DNA of 64,000 bases from CAMYLY01 sp036397755 (GTDB lineage Bacteria; Gemmatimonadota; Gemmatimonadetes; Gemmatimonadales; GWC2-71-9), in the NCBI GenBank assembly GCA_036397755.1, contig DASWII010000026.1, positions 59,201-123,200 on the forward strand. The letters are read 5' to 3'. The notes beneath the pieces were generated by a model. That model did no database searches, was not told the DNA's origin, and saw only the letters and a list, made by a program, of their open reading frames with translations. A program made the position numbers and the translations under genes. Below, piece by piece: positions 1 to 7,695 of this stretch (positions within the stretch are counted from its first letter, which is position 1; every line of letters begins with the position of its first letter).

Positions 1-324
1 GGCCTCCAAGATGCGGGTCACGCCGAGCGCTGTGAACTCGCCGGTCAGGACGGGCTGATTCCAACTCGTGGGCACGAAGGATTGCGCCGCGAGGTTGTAA
101 ATCTCGTCCGGCATCACGTCCCCGATGACGCCTGTCAACGAATGCTGGTCGAGCAGGTCCGCGGCCGTAATGGTCACACGGTCGAGCAAGTGGCCGATGC
201 GCTCGTAGGAATCGTGGGACGTCCGCCGCACGACTCCCACAACCTCATATCCCTTGCTCAGAAGCAGCTCGGCAAGGTAGGACCCGTCCTGACCGGTAAT
301 GCCGGTGATCAACGCCCTAGCCAT
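1..324 (-). CDS. gmd: GDP-mannose 4,6-dehydratase, N-terminal part (cut by window edge)
   Basis: This is the first 108 codons of a minus-strand gene that runs off the left edge. The product converts GDP-D-mannose to GDP-4-keto-6-deoxy-D-mannose, the first step to fucose, rhamnose and related surface sugars. The start reads MARALITGITGQDGSYLAEL, the Rossmann TGxxGxxG motif typical of Gmd. It continues with the VGVVRR segment and the EIYNLAAQSFV segment of the extended SDR fold. The ATG at 324 follows GGAG at a usable distance. The catalytic Tyr and Lys lie outside the window. A sister SDR such as a GDP-mannose epimerase is possible but less likely given the TGITGQDGSYL signature. Confidence 0.88.
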   Translation of the reverse strand, partial: MARALITGITGQDGSYLAELLLSKGYEVVGVVRRTSHDSYERIGHLLDRVTITAADLLDQHSLTGVIGDVMPDEIYNLAAQSFVPTSWNQPVLTGEFTALGVTRILEA

Positions 325-439
325 CCGCTCCTCGCTCCCCGCGCGACCCCATTCGCGCCGTTTCGGGGTTGTCCCGCGCCCCAGGCCCCACTACACTTGG
401 TGGTCTGTCAAACCCGACCCTCGTGGAGCCAGAAGGATC

Positions 440-655
440 ATGGCCAGAATCTGTGACATCTGTGGCAAGGGGCCGACGTTCGGTCATCACGTCAGCCACG
501 CCAACAACAGACGCAATCGTCGTTGGTATCCGAATCTCCAGCCCGTTCGGGCCCTGGTAAACGGTGAGCCCAAGCGCATTCGTGCTTGCACGCAATGCAT
601 CAAGTCCGGACGCGTGGTGAAATCGCCCAGGGGGTCCGCCGCACGGACCGCCTAA
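440..655 (+). CDS. rpmB: 50S ribosomal protein L28
   Basis: A 71-residue protein of the large ribosomal subunit. It begins MARICDICGKGPTFGHHVSH, the standard L28 start, and carries two cysteine pairs (CDIC near residue 5 and CTQC near residue 50) of the zinc-binding form. The basic middle segment NNRRNRRWYPN is typical. The ATG at 440 was chosen because it gives the family N-terminus and GGAG lies about 11 bases upstream. The gene stands alone between divergent gmd and the convergent ribosomal alpha operon, from which a two-way terminator separates it. Confidence 0.96.
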   Translation: MARICDICGKGPTFGHHVSHANNRRNRRWYPNLQPVRALVNGEPKRIRACTQCIKSGRVVKSPRGSAARTA

Positions 656-686
656 CGCCAACAACGTAGCTGCCGCACAAAAAAAT

Positions 687-714
687 GGGGACCCCGTGGT
701 CCCCGTTTCTCTTT
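687..714. terminator. Two-way terminator between rpmB and rplQ
   Basis: A 7-bp stem (GGGGACC, 687-693, with GGTCCCC, 698-704) and a four-base loop. A T-rich run GTTTCTCTTT follows on the right, and seven A residues (679-685) precede it on the left. It can therefore stop transcripts from both strands. It lies between the convergent genes rpmB and rplQ. Confidence 0.85.
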
Positions 715-733
715 CCGGTCGCCGGCACCCGAC

Positions 734-1090
734 TCACTCCGACAACAGCTCGATTCGGGCAAGTTCCGCCCCGTCACCGGATCGATGCCCGAGCTTGAGA
801 ATGCGCGTGTACCCCCCCGGCCGGCCGGCGAATCGCGGCCCGTACACCTGAAACAGGCGGCCGCTGACCTCGCGGTCCTTGATCTGCCGCTCCACTTGGC
901 GCCGCGCATGGAGATCACCGCGCCGGGCCAACGTGATCAGTCGCTCGGCAAACGGGCGCAACTCCTTGGCCTTGGCCACCGTGGTCTCGATGCCTTCATG
1001 ACGGAACAACGAGGCCGCCATGTTACGCAGCAGGGCCCGGCGGTGCGACGCGGTGCGGCTGAGCTGCCGCCCTTCATTGCGATGGCGCAT
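734..1090 (-). CDS. rplQ: 50S ribosomal protein L17
   Basis: A 118-residue large-subunit protein and the last gene of the alpha operon. The start MRHRNEGRQLSRTASHRRAL is the conserved L17 opening, which fixes the ATG at 1090. The segment HEGIETTVAKAKELRPFAE and the C-terminal GGYTRILKLG are also family hallmarks. The stop codon of rpoA lies only 4 bases upstream of the start, so the two genes are cotranscribed. The terminator at 687-714 follows. Confidence 0.97.
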   Translation of the reverse strand: MRHRNEGRQLSRTASHRRALLRNMAASLFRHEGIETTVAKAKELRPFAERLITLARRGDLHARRQVERQIKDREVSGRLFQVYGPRFAGRPGGYTRILKLGHRSGDGAELARIELLSE

Positions 1091-1094
1091 ACGA

Positions 1095-2153
1095 TCAGTC
1101 TTCCAGACCCGCCTCGTCGGGCGCGACCGCCGCGGACTCCCCCGCGTCACCGACGAACAACTCGCCGTCTCTCTCCTCATCGAGCGACATGCCGAACCGC
1201 AGGCCTTCGCGCTCGAGCATCTCCGCGATCTCCGTCAGCGCCTTGTCACCGACGTTCTTGACCTTGAGCAGGTCATCCTGTGCATAACGCACGAGGTCGC
1301 CCAGCGTGCTGATGTTCGAGTTCTTCAACGAGTTCACCGACCGGACCGAGAGGCCGCAGTCGTCGATGGGCTTGTTGAGTCGGGCCCGCATCTCGTCTGT
1401 GGCGACCGAGTTGTCCGGCTCCGGCTCGACCGGAGCGGAGGGCACGTAGCCAAAGTCAACGAAGTGGCGAAAATGCTCCTGGAGCAGCGCCGCCCCGTAG
1501 GCAACGGCGTCTTCCGGAGCGATCGACCCATTGGTCTCGACGGACAGCGTGAGGCTGTCGTAGTCCGTGCGCTGACCCACGCGGGTCTCGTGCACCACGA
1601 AGTTCGCGCGTCGCACCGGGTTGTAGAGCGCGTCGATCTGGACGACGTCCACCGGCAACGACGTGTCCAGGTCGTGCTGCGAGGCTTCGACGTATCCGCG
1701 CCCCTTGCGCACGTACAATTCCCCTCGGAGCTCGCGGTCCGCCTGGAGCGTGAACAGGAGATGCTGCGGATGGACCACCTCGACTCCCGACTTCGGCACG
1801 ATCTGCGCCGCCGTGACGGCGCCCGCCTTGGTGGCGCGCAATTCGAGGACGGCCTCCTGCACATTCTCATCGAGCCGGAGCGTGAGGGCCTTCAGCCGCT
1901 GGATGATCTGGTGAATGTCCTCCACGACCCCCGGGACCGTCTGGTGCTCGTGGACCACGCCGTCCAGCCGGAACGCCCACACCGCGCCACCGGGCAGCGA
2001 CGAGAGCAGCATGCGCCGCAGCGCGTTGCCCAGCGTGTAGCCATAGCCACGCTCGAGCGGTTGCAAGCGGAACTCCGCCGCAAAGGGGATATCCTCCCGC
2101 GGCGTCATTTCCACGACGTGCGGACGTACCAAACCAGTGAGATCGATTGACAT
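1095..2153 (-). CDS. rpoA: DNA-directed RNA polymerase subunit alpha
   Basis: A 352-residue alpha subunit. The N-terminal assembly domain (about 1-235) includes the ERGYGYTLGNALRRMLLSS segment. A linker leads to the C-terminal domain with the helix-hairpin-helix region LNKPIDDCGLSVRSVNSLKN, which contacts UP elements and activators. The start MSIDLTGLVRPHVVEM at 2153 lies 2 bases after the rpsD stop, which suggests translational coupling, since only a weak ribosome site is visible. The last 30 residues form an acidic tail beyond the usual end of the domain. Confidence 0.98.
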   Translation of the reverse strand: MSIDLTGLVRPHVVEMTPREDIPFAAEFRLQPLERGYGYTLGNALRRMLLSSLPGGAVWAFRLDGVVHEHQTVPGVVEDIHQIIQRLKALTLRLDENVQEAVLELRATKAGAVTAAQIVPKSGVEVVHPQHLLFTLQADRELRGELYVRKGRGYVEASQHDLDTSLPVDVVQIDALYNPVRRANFVVHETRVGQRTDYDSLTLSVETNGSIAPEDAVAYGAALLQEHFRHFVDFGYVPSAPVEPEPDNSVATDEMRARLNKPIDDCGLSVRSVNSLKNSNISTLGDLVRYAQDDLLKVKNVGDKALTEIAEMLEREGLRFGMSLDEERDGELFVGDAGESAAVAPDEAGLED

Positions 2154-2155
2154 AG

Positions 2156-2791
2156 TTACTTCGAGTAGAGCTCCACGATCAACTGCTCCTGAGCGGCCAG
2201 CGGGATCGTGTCGCGAGTTGGCAGTTCCACCAGCTTCCCAGAAATCGACCCTGTGTCCACCGTCAGCCAAGACACGGGCACCACGCGAGACACCGCGTCG
2301 AGCGAGGCCTTGACCACGGTCAGCTCTTTGCTCTTGTCCCGCACCCGCACGTGGTCACCCGGTCGGACGGGATACGACGGAATGTCGACCGACCGTCCGT
2401 TCACTTCGACATGCCGATGGCGTACGAGCTGCCGGGCCGCATTGCGGCTCGGCGCAAAACCCATCCGATACACGATGTTGTCCAACCGAGTTTCCAGCGC
2501 CACCAACAGATTGGTGCCCGTCACCCCAGGCTGCCGGCGCACGTGCTCGAACGCGTTACGGAACTGGCGCTCCGAGAGCCCGTACGTGCGCTTCACCTTC
2601 TGCTTTTCACGCAGTTGCTTCTGATACTCGGAGGACTTTCGCCGGCGCGCGGTGGATTGACCGTGCTGGCCGGGCGCATAGCTCCGGCGCTCGATCGCGC
2701 ACTTCTCGGTGAGGCACCGTGAGCCCTTCAGAAAGAGCTTCGTGCCCTCGCGGCGACACAACCGGCAGACCGGACCCGTGTAGCGCGCCAT
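2156..2791 (-). CDS. rpsD: 30S ribosomal protein S4
   Basis: A 211-residue primary 16S rRNA-binding protein, also known in other bacteria to repress its own operon. Four N-terminal cysteines (C9, C12, C26, C31; VCRLC and RCLTEKC) mark the zinc-containing C+ type. The S4 RNA-binding domain lies around residues 100-165 (RQLVRHRHVEVNGRSVDIPS). The start MARYTGPVCRLCRREG is the family opening. The gene begins 3 bases after the rpsK stop. Confidence 0.97.
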   Translation of the reverse strand: MARYTGPVCRLCRREGTKLFLKGSRCLTEKCAIERRSYAPGQHGQSTARRRKSSEYQKQLREKQKVKRTYGLSERQFRNAFEHVRRQPGVTGTNLLVALETRLDNIVYRMGFAPSRNAARQLVRHRHVEVNGRSVDIPSYPVRPGDHVRVRDKSKELTVVKASLDAVSRVVPVSWLTVDTGSISGKLVELPTRDTIPLAAQEQLIVELYSK

Positions 2792-2794
2792 GAC

Positions 2795-3181
2795 CTAGAC
2801 CCGCCGCTTCTTGGGTGGGCGGCAGCCGTTGTGCGGAATCGGGGTCACGTCCCGAATGGAGCGCACCTCGAGGCCCGCCGACGCGAGGGCCTGGATGGCG
2901 GACTCCCGCCCGGCCCCAGGTCCCTGCACGCGCACATGCACCCGCCGCATACCCAACGAATAGGCTTCGCGCGCGGCAGCCTCGGCCGCGACCGTAGCCG
3001 CAAACGACGTGGACTTCTTCGAGCCCTTGAACCCCGACTTGCCCGCCGAGCCCCACGCGACCGCGTTACCCTGCATATCGGTGAACGTAATGAGCACGTT
3101 GTTGAACGTCGCCGTGATGTGGGCCATTCCTTCGGCCTCCACGACCTTCTTGCGCCGTCCCGCAGTCTTCTTGTCCGCCAT
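2795..3181 (-). CDS. rpsK: 30S ribosomal protein S11
   Basis: A 128-residue small-subunit protein of the platform near the mRNA exit. A lysine-rich start (MADKKTAGRRKK) precedes the conserved AHITATFNNVLITFTD and GFKGSKKSTSFAA segments. The C-terminus PHNGCRPPKKRRV is diagnostic. The ATG at 3181 lies 1 base after the rpsM stop. A longer reading frame upstream is only the overlap with rpsM and was not used. Confidence 0.97.
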   Translation of the reverse strand: MADKKTAGRRKKVVEAEGMAHITATFNNVLITFTDMQGNAVAWGSAGKSGFKGSKKSTSFAATVAAEAAAREAYSLGMRRVHVRVQGPGAGRESAIQALASAGLEVRSIRDVTPIPHNGCRPPKKRRV

Positions 3182-3182
3182 G

Positions 3183-3563
3183 CTACTTCTTGACCGCCTT
3201 CTTCTTGCCGGCGATGGCCCGCCGGGGACCCTTCTTGGTCCGCGCGTTGGTGTGGGTCCGCTGACCGCGTGCCGGCAAGCCACGCTTGTGCCGCAGCCCG
3301 CGGTAGCTCCCGATGTCCATGAGACGCTTGATGTTCATCGCGATCTCGGTGCGCAACGCGCCCTCGACCTTCACCTCGCGCTCGATCGCCTGGCGCAGCC
3401 GTGCCACTTCCGCATCCGAGAGGTCACGGACGCGCGTATCCGGGCTCACCGCCGTGGTGTCACAAACACGCTGCGCCGTCGAATGCCCCACTCCGAAAAT
3501 GTAGGTGAGAGCGATCTCGATCCGCTTGTCCCGGGGGAGGTCCACACCTGCGATACGCGCCAT
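3183..3563 (-). CDS. rpsM: 30S ribosomal protein S13
   Basis: A 126-residue protein of the small-subunit head that contacts the P-site tRNA. It opens MARIAGVDLPRDKRIEIALT. The helix-two-turn-helix segment, the GSYRGLRHKRGLPARGQRTH signature and a lysine-rich tail follow. It starts 1 base after the rpmJ stop codon, in the usual alpha-operon order. Confidence 0.97.
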   Translation of the reverse strand: MARIAGVDLPRDKRIEIALTYIFGVGHSTAQRVCDTTAVSPDTRVRDLSDAEVARLRQAIEREVKVEGALRTEIAMNIKRLMDIGSYRGLRHKRGLPARGQRTHTNARTKKGPRRAIAGKKKAVKK

Positions 3564-3564
3564 A

Positions 3565-3681
3565 TCAACCCTGCCGCTGTTTGTGCTTGGGATTGCGCTT
3601 GCAGATGACGCGCGTCACGCCGCGACGCCGGATCACCTTGCAATGCTCGCAAATGGGCTTCACGCTCGAACGAACCTTCAC
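3565..3681 (-). CDS. rpmJ: 50S ribosomal protein L36 (GTG start)
   Basis: A 38-residue zinc ribbon protein that is easy to miss because it is short and starts with GTG. It reads MKVRSSVKPICEHCKVIRRR and ends CKRNPKHKQRQG. The Cys-Cys-Cys-His zinc ligands are in CEHC, C and H near the end. A GGCGGAG ribosome site lies 6 bases before the GTG. It is the first gene of the alpha operon here; infA, often its neighbour, is absent. The promoter at 3717-3745 lies directly upstream. Confidence 0.95.
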   Translation of the reverse strand: MKVRSSVKPICEHCKVIRRRGVTRVICKRNPKHKQRQG

Positions 3682-3716
3682 GACACACTCCGCCTGAGGA
3701 TTTCAGATAGCCTCCC

Positions 3717-3745
3717 AATATAGAAGTGCCTTAGCTCTGATGCAA
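3717..3745 (-). promoter_or_regulatory. Sigma-70-type promoter of the rpmJ-rplQ operon
   Basis: On the minus strand TTGCAT (3745-3740), a 17-base spacer and TATATT (3722-3717) form a near-consensus housekeeping promoter. The predicted transcript starts about 30 bases before the rpmJ GTG. The spot is AT-rich in an otherwise very GC-rich region. Confidence 0.75.
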
Positions 3746-3752
3746 GCGAGAC

Positions 3753-4202
3753 TTACGGTGTTACGCGGACCTCGCGAAGACGCCATACCCCACCCAACTC
3801 CCGGAACCCGAGAAACACCGTCTCGGACCGTCGCTCGGAGGTCCCGCGGACCGTGAATACTCGCGTCAGTTCCGCATACGCGTGGTCTGCGGCCAAGCGC
3901 CGCACGCCCCGCAGGCTGAGGCTAACTTCCGTTGAACGCGAGAGATAGCTGTCCAACAAGAGTGTGGCCTGTCCGGGCCGCACCGATGCAGCCTCGGCCA
4001 CGCCGGGAAGCTGGAGGCGGACCGTGTCGCTGCCGGACAAGAGCTCCGCGACCTGATGGGCAACCCACGCCAGCCGGGCCGCTTCAATCGCCTCGTCCAG
4101 GTCGTTCTGCGCACGCGCAACCTGCGGCACCCCCAGCAGCAGGACCGCCCCGAACACGACCGCCGCCGGTGCCCACCACGTCAGAGTTCCAGGTCCGCGC
4201 AT
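3753..4202 (-). CDS. Exported protein of unknown function
   Basis: A 149-residue protein with a signal peptide: residues 1-31 contain a hydrophobic stretch (WWAPAAVVFGAVLLLGVP) ending at ARAQ. The mature part has one long helix followed by alternating strands (VRLQLPGV, QATLLLDSYL, ELTRVFTVRG, VFLGFRELGGVWRLREV). This pattern resembles a small NTF2-like or cystatin-like fold. The final WRLREVRV strand is a common ending in that fold. The gene overlaps the pyrF end by 22 bases, so it is probably translated from the same mRNA. No specific function can be assigned. Confidence 0.7.
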   Translation of the reverse strand: MRGPGTLTWWAPAAVVFGAVLLLGVPQVARAQNDLDEAIEAARLAWVAHQVAELLSGSDTVRLQLPGVAEAASVRPGQATLLLDSYLSRSTEVSLSLRGVRRLAADHAYAELTRVFTVRGTSERRSETVFLGFRELGGVWRLREVRVTP

Positions 4203-4864
4203 AGCTCCTCGAATGTACCAGCCGGGTCCGCCGCCTGCGTGATCGGACGGCCCACGACCAGATGCGTCGCGCCCGCCCTCACCGCCTCGCGCGGGGTTGC
4301 CACGCGGCGCTGGTCGCCGGCGGCCGATCCCACAGCACGAATACCCGGGACTACGAGCCAGGGGTCCCGGCCCAGCCGCGTCCGCAACCGGCCGGCCTCG
4401 AGCGGTGACGTCACGACACCCCGCAACCCGGCCGCCAGCGCATCGTCCGTCAATCGATCGACCTCGTGGGCCACCTCCAGCGCATCCGACCTCCCGAATA
4501 CGGCCGCCACCTCGGCGGCGTCGTGTCCGGTCAGGATCGTGACGGCAACGACCGCCATCTCACCGGCTTCCAGCGCGGCGGCTCGCATCATCGCGGCTCC
4601 CCCAAGTGCGTGCACGGTCGTCATGGACACGCCGAGGTCGCGAGCGGCGGCGACGCCGCCAGCTACCGCGCTCGGAATGTCGTGCAGCTTGAGATCGAGA
4701 AACACATGGTACCCCCGCCCCTCGAGCGCGCTCACCAACGCGGGACCTTCGCGAACGAACAGCACCGGACCGACCTTGACCCATCGCAAGCCGGGAAGTC
4801 GATCGGCGAGGGCGAGGGCTTCCTCTCCGGATGCCATGTCGAGCGCGACCACGAGTTCAGCCAT
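4181..4864 (-). CDS. pyrF: Orotidine 5'-phosphate decarboxylase
   Basis: A 227-residue enzyme for the last step of UMP synthesis (OMP to UMP). The catalytic Asp-Lys-Asp array is visible in FLDLKLHDIPSAVAGG. The start MAELVVALDMAS and the phosphate-binding end (VVPGIRAVGS, HLVVGRPITQAADP) match the short bacterial PyrF class. The ATG at 4864 overlaps the pyrD stop by 8 bases, so pyrD and pyrF are coupled. The longer upstream reading frame is the pyrD overlap. Confidence 0.95.
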   Translation of the reverse strand: MAELVVALDMASGEEALALADRLPGLRWVKVGPVLFVREGPALVSALEGRGYHVFLDLKLHDIPSAVAGGVAAARDLGVSMTTVHALGGAAMMRAAALEAGEMAVVAVTILTGHDAAEVAAVFGRSDALEVAHEVDRLTDDALAAGLRGVVTSPLEAGRLRTRLGRDPWLVVPGIRAVGSAAGDQRRVATPREAVRAGATHLVVGRPITQAADPAGTFEELCADLEL

Positions 4865-5735
4865 GACGGGACCAATCCCGCGCGATGCGTGCGGGAATTC
4901 GCGGGTTGGCGAGTGCGGCAGTGCCGACGGCCACGAGGGACGCGCCGGCATCCAGATACTGGCACGCATCGCGGTAGGACCGTATGCCTCCGACGCCGAT
5001 CACCGGCAGCCCGGTCCTCGCCGTGACGGTTGCGGTCGCGAGCACGCCGACCGGGAGGAGTCCCGGTCCGCTTACCCCTCCACGCCCGAACCCCAACCGG
5101 GATCCGCCGCCACCATTCTCGGAGGACAGCGTACCCGGCATCGTATTGAACAAGGTGAATCCAGCGGCGCCGGCTTCGGCAACCGCATCGACCACGACTC
5201 CGAGATCGGTGAGGTTGGGCGCCAGCTTGACGATCACCGGCCGATCCGTCGCCCCGCGGCACCGCCGCACGAGGTCTGACAGGACTCCGGCATCGGCCCC
5301 AAACTCCAGCCCACCGCGCTCCGTGTTGGGACAGGAGACGTTGAGTTCCACAGCCGCCACCACCGCGTGCTCGCTCACCTTGCGCGCCACCGTCACGAAA
5401 TCGTCGACTCGTGACCCCACCACATTGACGATGACCTTCGCCGGGCCGGCGTGCCGTTCGAGCCACGGCAACTCCCGCTCCACGACGTACTCCAGCCCCG
5501 GGTTGGCCAGGCCCACCGCATTGAGCATTCCCCCCGGAAACTCGGCAACGCGCGGCGCCGGGTGACCCGCGCGGGGTTCCGGGCTCACCGCTTTCGTCAC
5601 GATGCCGCCCAGTTCGGTCAGCGCGATCACGCCGGCGACCTCGCGGCCAAACCCGGCGGTACCCGCCGAGAGCAGGACCGGATTCTGGAAGGTGGTACCG
5701 AAGACCGCGATACCCGGACGCCCGGGATGATTCAC
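4857..5735 (-). CDS. pyrD: Dihydroorotate dehydrogenase, class 1B catalytic subunit type
   Basis: A 292-residue flavoprotein that oxidises dihydroorotate to orotate. The cysteine active-site loop ELNVSCPNTERGG shows class 1, where Cys replaces the Ser of class 2. FMN-binding segments (VIVKLAPNLTD, GVGGIRSYRDACQYLDAGAS) are present. Class 1B enzymes pair with the electron-transfer subunit PyrK, which is not in this window. The GTG at 5735 is preferred because the frame further upstream overlaps the amidase gene and looks non-coding. The ribosome site is weak, so the exact start is less certain than the gene. Confidence 0.92.
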   Translation of the reverse strand: MNHPGRPGIAVFGTTFQNPVLLSAGTAGFGREVAGVIALTELGGIVTKAVSPEPRAGHPAPRVAEFPGGMLNAVGLANPGLEYVVERELPWLERHAGPAKVIVNVVGSRVDDFVTVARKVSEHAVVAAVELNVSCPNTERGGLEFGADAGVLSDLVRRCRGATDRPVIVKLAPNLTDLGVVVDAVAEAGAAGFTLFNTMPGTLSSENGGGGSRLGFGRGGVSGPGLLPVGVLATATVTARTGLPVIGVGGIRSYRDACQYLDAGASLVAVGTAALANPRIPARIARDWSRHG

Positions 5736-5757
5736 GGCAGTGCGAGCCGCCTGCGGG

Positions 5758-7002
5758 TCACTCGTCGTCTCCGAGAATCTTCCGCTCGTACTGCTTGAGG
5801 TAGCGCTCGATGCCATCGGCGATGGCGGTGGCAAGCTTCCGCTGACCATCGGTCGAGGCCAGGAAGGCCGCATCGCCCCGGTTGGTGGCGAATCCGGCCT
5901 CGAACAGGATCGCCGGCCGCGTGGCCGTCCGCAACACCACCAGGTAGGGGTTCTGCATGGCGCCACGATCGCGACCGGGGTGGACGGCGGCCGACGTCGA
6001 TTGCACCAAATCCGCGAGCTGCGCCGATTCGCGCAGGAACTCGTTGGTCTGGAGATCCTTGAAGATGAACGACAGCGGGTCGTCGGAGGTCGACGGCTCG
6101 TAGCCCGTCTCGAAGCGAAGGGCCTCGTTCTCCATCGCGCCCACGCGCCGCGCCTCGGCGGTCGCCGATGCCCCCAGGAAGTAGGTCTCCACGCCGTTGA
6201 CCGCCTGATAGCCCGTGCGCCGCGCGAGACTGTTCACATGGATGCTCACGAACGCGTCGCACGACGCTCGGCAAAACCTCGATCGATCGCCCAACGCGAT
6301 GAGCGTGTCGGTCGTGCGCGTCATGACGACTTCGACGCCGCGCTCGTTCAACATGCGCTGCACCAGCTTGGCCACCGCCAGCGTGATGTTCGCCTCTTGC
6401 ACGCCCCGCGGGAGAAACAGGCCCGGGTTCCCTCGGTCCACCCCACCGTGGCCCGGATCGATCACGACCTTGTGCCAGGCACGAAACCCGCGTCGGCGCG
6501 CGGCTTCCGACGGAGCCCGGAGCGGCGGGCCGGCCTCGGGCTCGACGGTCGGCGCCGGCGCGGGCGCCGCCGAGATCACGGGAGTGAGTCGTGCCTCCTC
6601 GAACCGCACCGCCAGCGGATCGTAGCGATAGCCCTCGGTGAAGATGCGGGGCACGATCTCCGACAATAGCTGCAGTGGTACGAACAACGTGTCCCGCGCG
6701 ACATAGGCGCCGCCCGCGAGGGGATGCGCCCGACCGCGGTACGCCACCACCGGCGCGCCGAGCAGAAATCGGAACGAGGCGCCGGCAAAACTGACCGTCG
6801 CCCAATCGCCGTCCACCTCTCCGACCATCGGGAGGAGCCGCTCCAGCGCGGGGGTCGGCAGGGCCGCATGGCCCCGCGTCTCGCGGATCGGGACGGGCAC
6901 TTCCCCGCGACTCGTGGCGACGATGAGTGTGCGCTCCGCACGCGGCGCGGCGGGAGGGCCCGTGGCGATCCAGGTCATGAGGGCGAGCAGGAGCGGCGTC
7001 AC
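5758..7002 (-). CDS. N-acetylmuramoyl-L-alanine amidase (Amidase_3), exported
   Basis: A 414-residue periplasmic enzyme that cuts the bond between MurNAc and L-alanine, as in daughter-cell separation. A short signal (TPLLLALMTWIATG) leads into an N-terminal part with repeated beta segments, like AMIN or copper-amine-oxidase-N domains. The C-terminal Amidase_3 domain begins near residue 185 (KVVIDPGHGGVDRGNPG). Its zinc ligands are the His of DPGHGG, a following Glu (QEAN) and the His of FVSIHVNS; the catalytic Glu is in ILFEAGFATN. The GTG at 7002 overlaps the smpB stop in GTGA. Confidence 0.9.
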   Translation of the reverse strand: MTPLLLALMTWIATGPPAAPRAERTLIVATSRGEVPVPIRETRGHAALPTPALERLLPMVGEVDGDWATVSFAGASFRFLLGAPVVAYRGRAHPLAGGAYVARDTLFVPLQLLSEIVPRIFTEGYRYDPLAVRFEEARLTPVISAAPAPAPTVEPEAGPPLRAPSEAARRRGFRAWHKVVIDPGHGGVDRGNPGLFLPRGVQEANITLAVAKLVQRMLNERGVEVVMTRTTDTLIALGDRSRFCRASCDAFVSIHVNSLARRTGYQAVNGVETYFLGASATAEARRVGAMENEALRFETGYEPSTSDDPLSFIFKDLQTNEFLRESAQLADLVQSTSAAVHPGRDRGAMQNPYLVVLRTATRPAILFEAGFATNRGDAAFLASTDGQRKLATAIADGIERYLKQYERKILGDDE

Positions 7003-7478
7003 CGTCGGCGCCCCACCAGTCGGGCGGTCTCTCGCTCCTGATCCCGCCGCTTCAGATCTTCCCGCTTGTCGTGCAGCTTCTTGCCGCGAGCCACGGCCAT
7101 GGTGACCTTGGCCCACCCATCGTCCACGTGCAGGTCGAGCGGCACCAGGGTCAGCCCTTTGCGTTCCAATGCGCCGATCAAACGCCTGATCTCCTTGCGG
7201 TGCAGCAACAGCTTGCGCGTCCGCACCGGATCGTGGTTGGTGTACCCGCCGCTGTCGTACGGTGACACGTTCATACCTTCCAGCCACACTTCACCCCGGC
7301 GCACTGTTCCATACGCCCCCGTGAGACTGACCTTGCGTGCCCGGATGGACTTGATCTCGGTCCCGGTAAGTGCGAGACCGGCCTGGAAGGTTTCCAGGAT
7401 CTCGTAGTCGTGGCGCGCCTTCGGGTTGCGAGCCACGACTGTCCCAGGGGATGCGCCTAATCGCGCGCGGTTTGACAC
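6999..7478 (-). CDS. smpB: SsrA-binding protein SmpB
   Basis: A 159-residue partner of tmRNA in rescuing stalled ribosomes. It shows the OB-fold core (RHDYEILETFQAGLALTGTE, IKSIRARKVSLTGAY) and the basic C-terminal tail (GKKLHDKREDLKRRDQERE). The start is GTG at 7478. There is no good ribosome site, and the best promoter (7490-7518) would place the transcript start about 5 bases upstream, so the mRNA may be nearly leaderless. The downstream amidase overlaps by 4 bases. No tmRNA gene was found in the window. Confidence 0.95.
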   Translation of the reverse strand: MSNRARLGASPGTVVARNPKARHDYEILETFQAGLALTGTEIKSIRARKVSLTGAYGTVRRGEVWLEGMNVSPYDSGGYTNHDPVRTRKLLLHRKEIRRLIGALERKGLTLVPLDLHVDDGWAKVTMAVARGKKLHDKREDLKRRDQERETARLVGRRR

Positions 7479-7501
7479 GAGCTAAGTCCAAACTAGATAA
7501 C
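7472..7501 (+). promoter_or_regulatory. Likely promoter of tRNA-Leu
   Basis: TTGACA (7472-7477), a perfect -35 hexamer, is followed by AT-rich TAGATAAC. The -10 may be TAGATA (16-base spacer) or GATAAC (18-base spacer). It reads toward tRNA-Leu at 7590. The -35 lies directly on the smpB start codon on the other strand. Confidence 0.55.
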
Positions 7502-7518
7502 ACTTTCCGCTTGGTCAA
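7490..7518 (-). promoter_or_regulatory. Likely promoter of smpB
   Basis: On the minus strand TTGACC (7518-7513), 17 bases and TAGTTT (7495-7490). The predicted start lies about 5-7 bases before the smpB GTG. It overlaps the rightward promoter at 7472-7501, so the two may compete for polymerase. Confidence 0.45.
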
Positions 7519-7589
7519 GGTGGCCGTGCGGACCGATCCGGGACTCGACCGCTGCAAATCTGCGCATCTCCTAGGTAATCTGTGGCTAC

Positions 7590-7673
7590 GCCGAAGTGGT
7601 GGAACTGGTAGACGCGCTGCGTTCAGGGCGCAGTGGGCGTAAGCCCGTGCGGGTTCGAATCCCGCCTTCGGCA
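7590..7673 (+). tRNA. tRNA-Leu (anticodon CAG)
   Basis: An 84-base class II tRNA. The acceptor stem GCCGAAG (7590-7596) pairs with CTTCGGC (7666-7672), with discriminator A at 7673. The anticodon CAG (7624-7626) sits in the loop TTCAGGG. A long variable arm and the T loop GGTTCGAATCC follow. CCA is not encoded. It reads leucine codon CUG. Confidence 0.97.
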
Positions 7674-7695
7674 CTGCCGCAGGAGCCGCCGCCGC

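Noticed and set aside
1020..2150. Long plus-strand open frame opposite rpoA
   Set aside because: It is the antisense shadow of rpoA in GC-rich DNA; it has no domain, and rpoA is certain.
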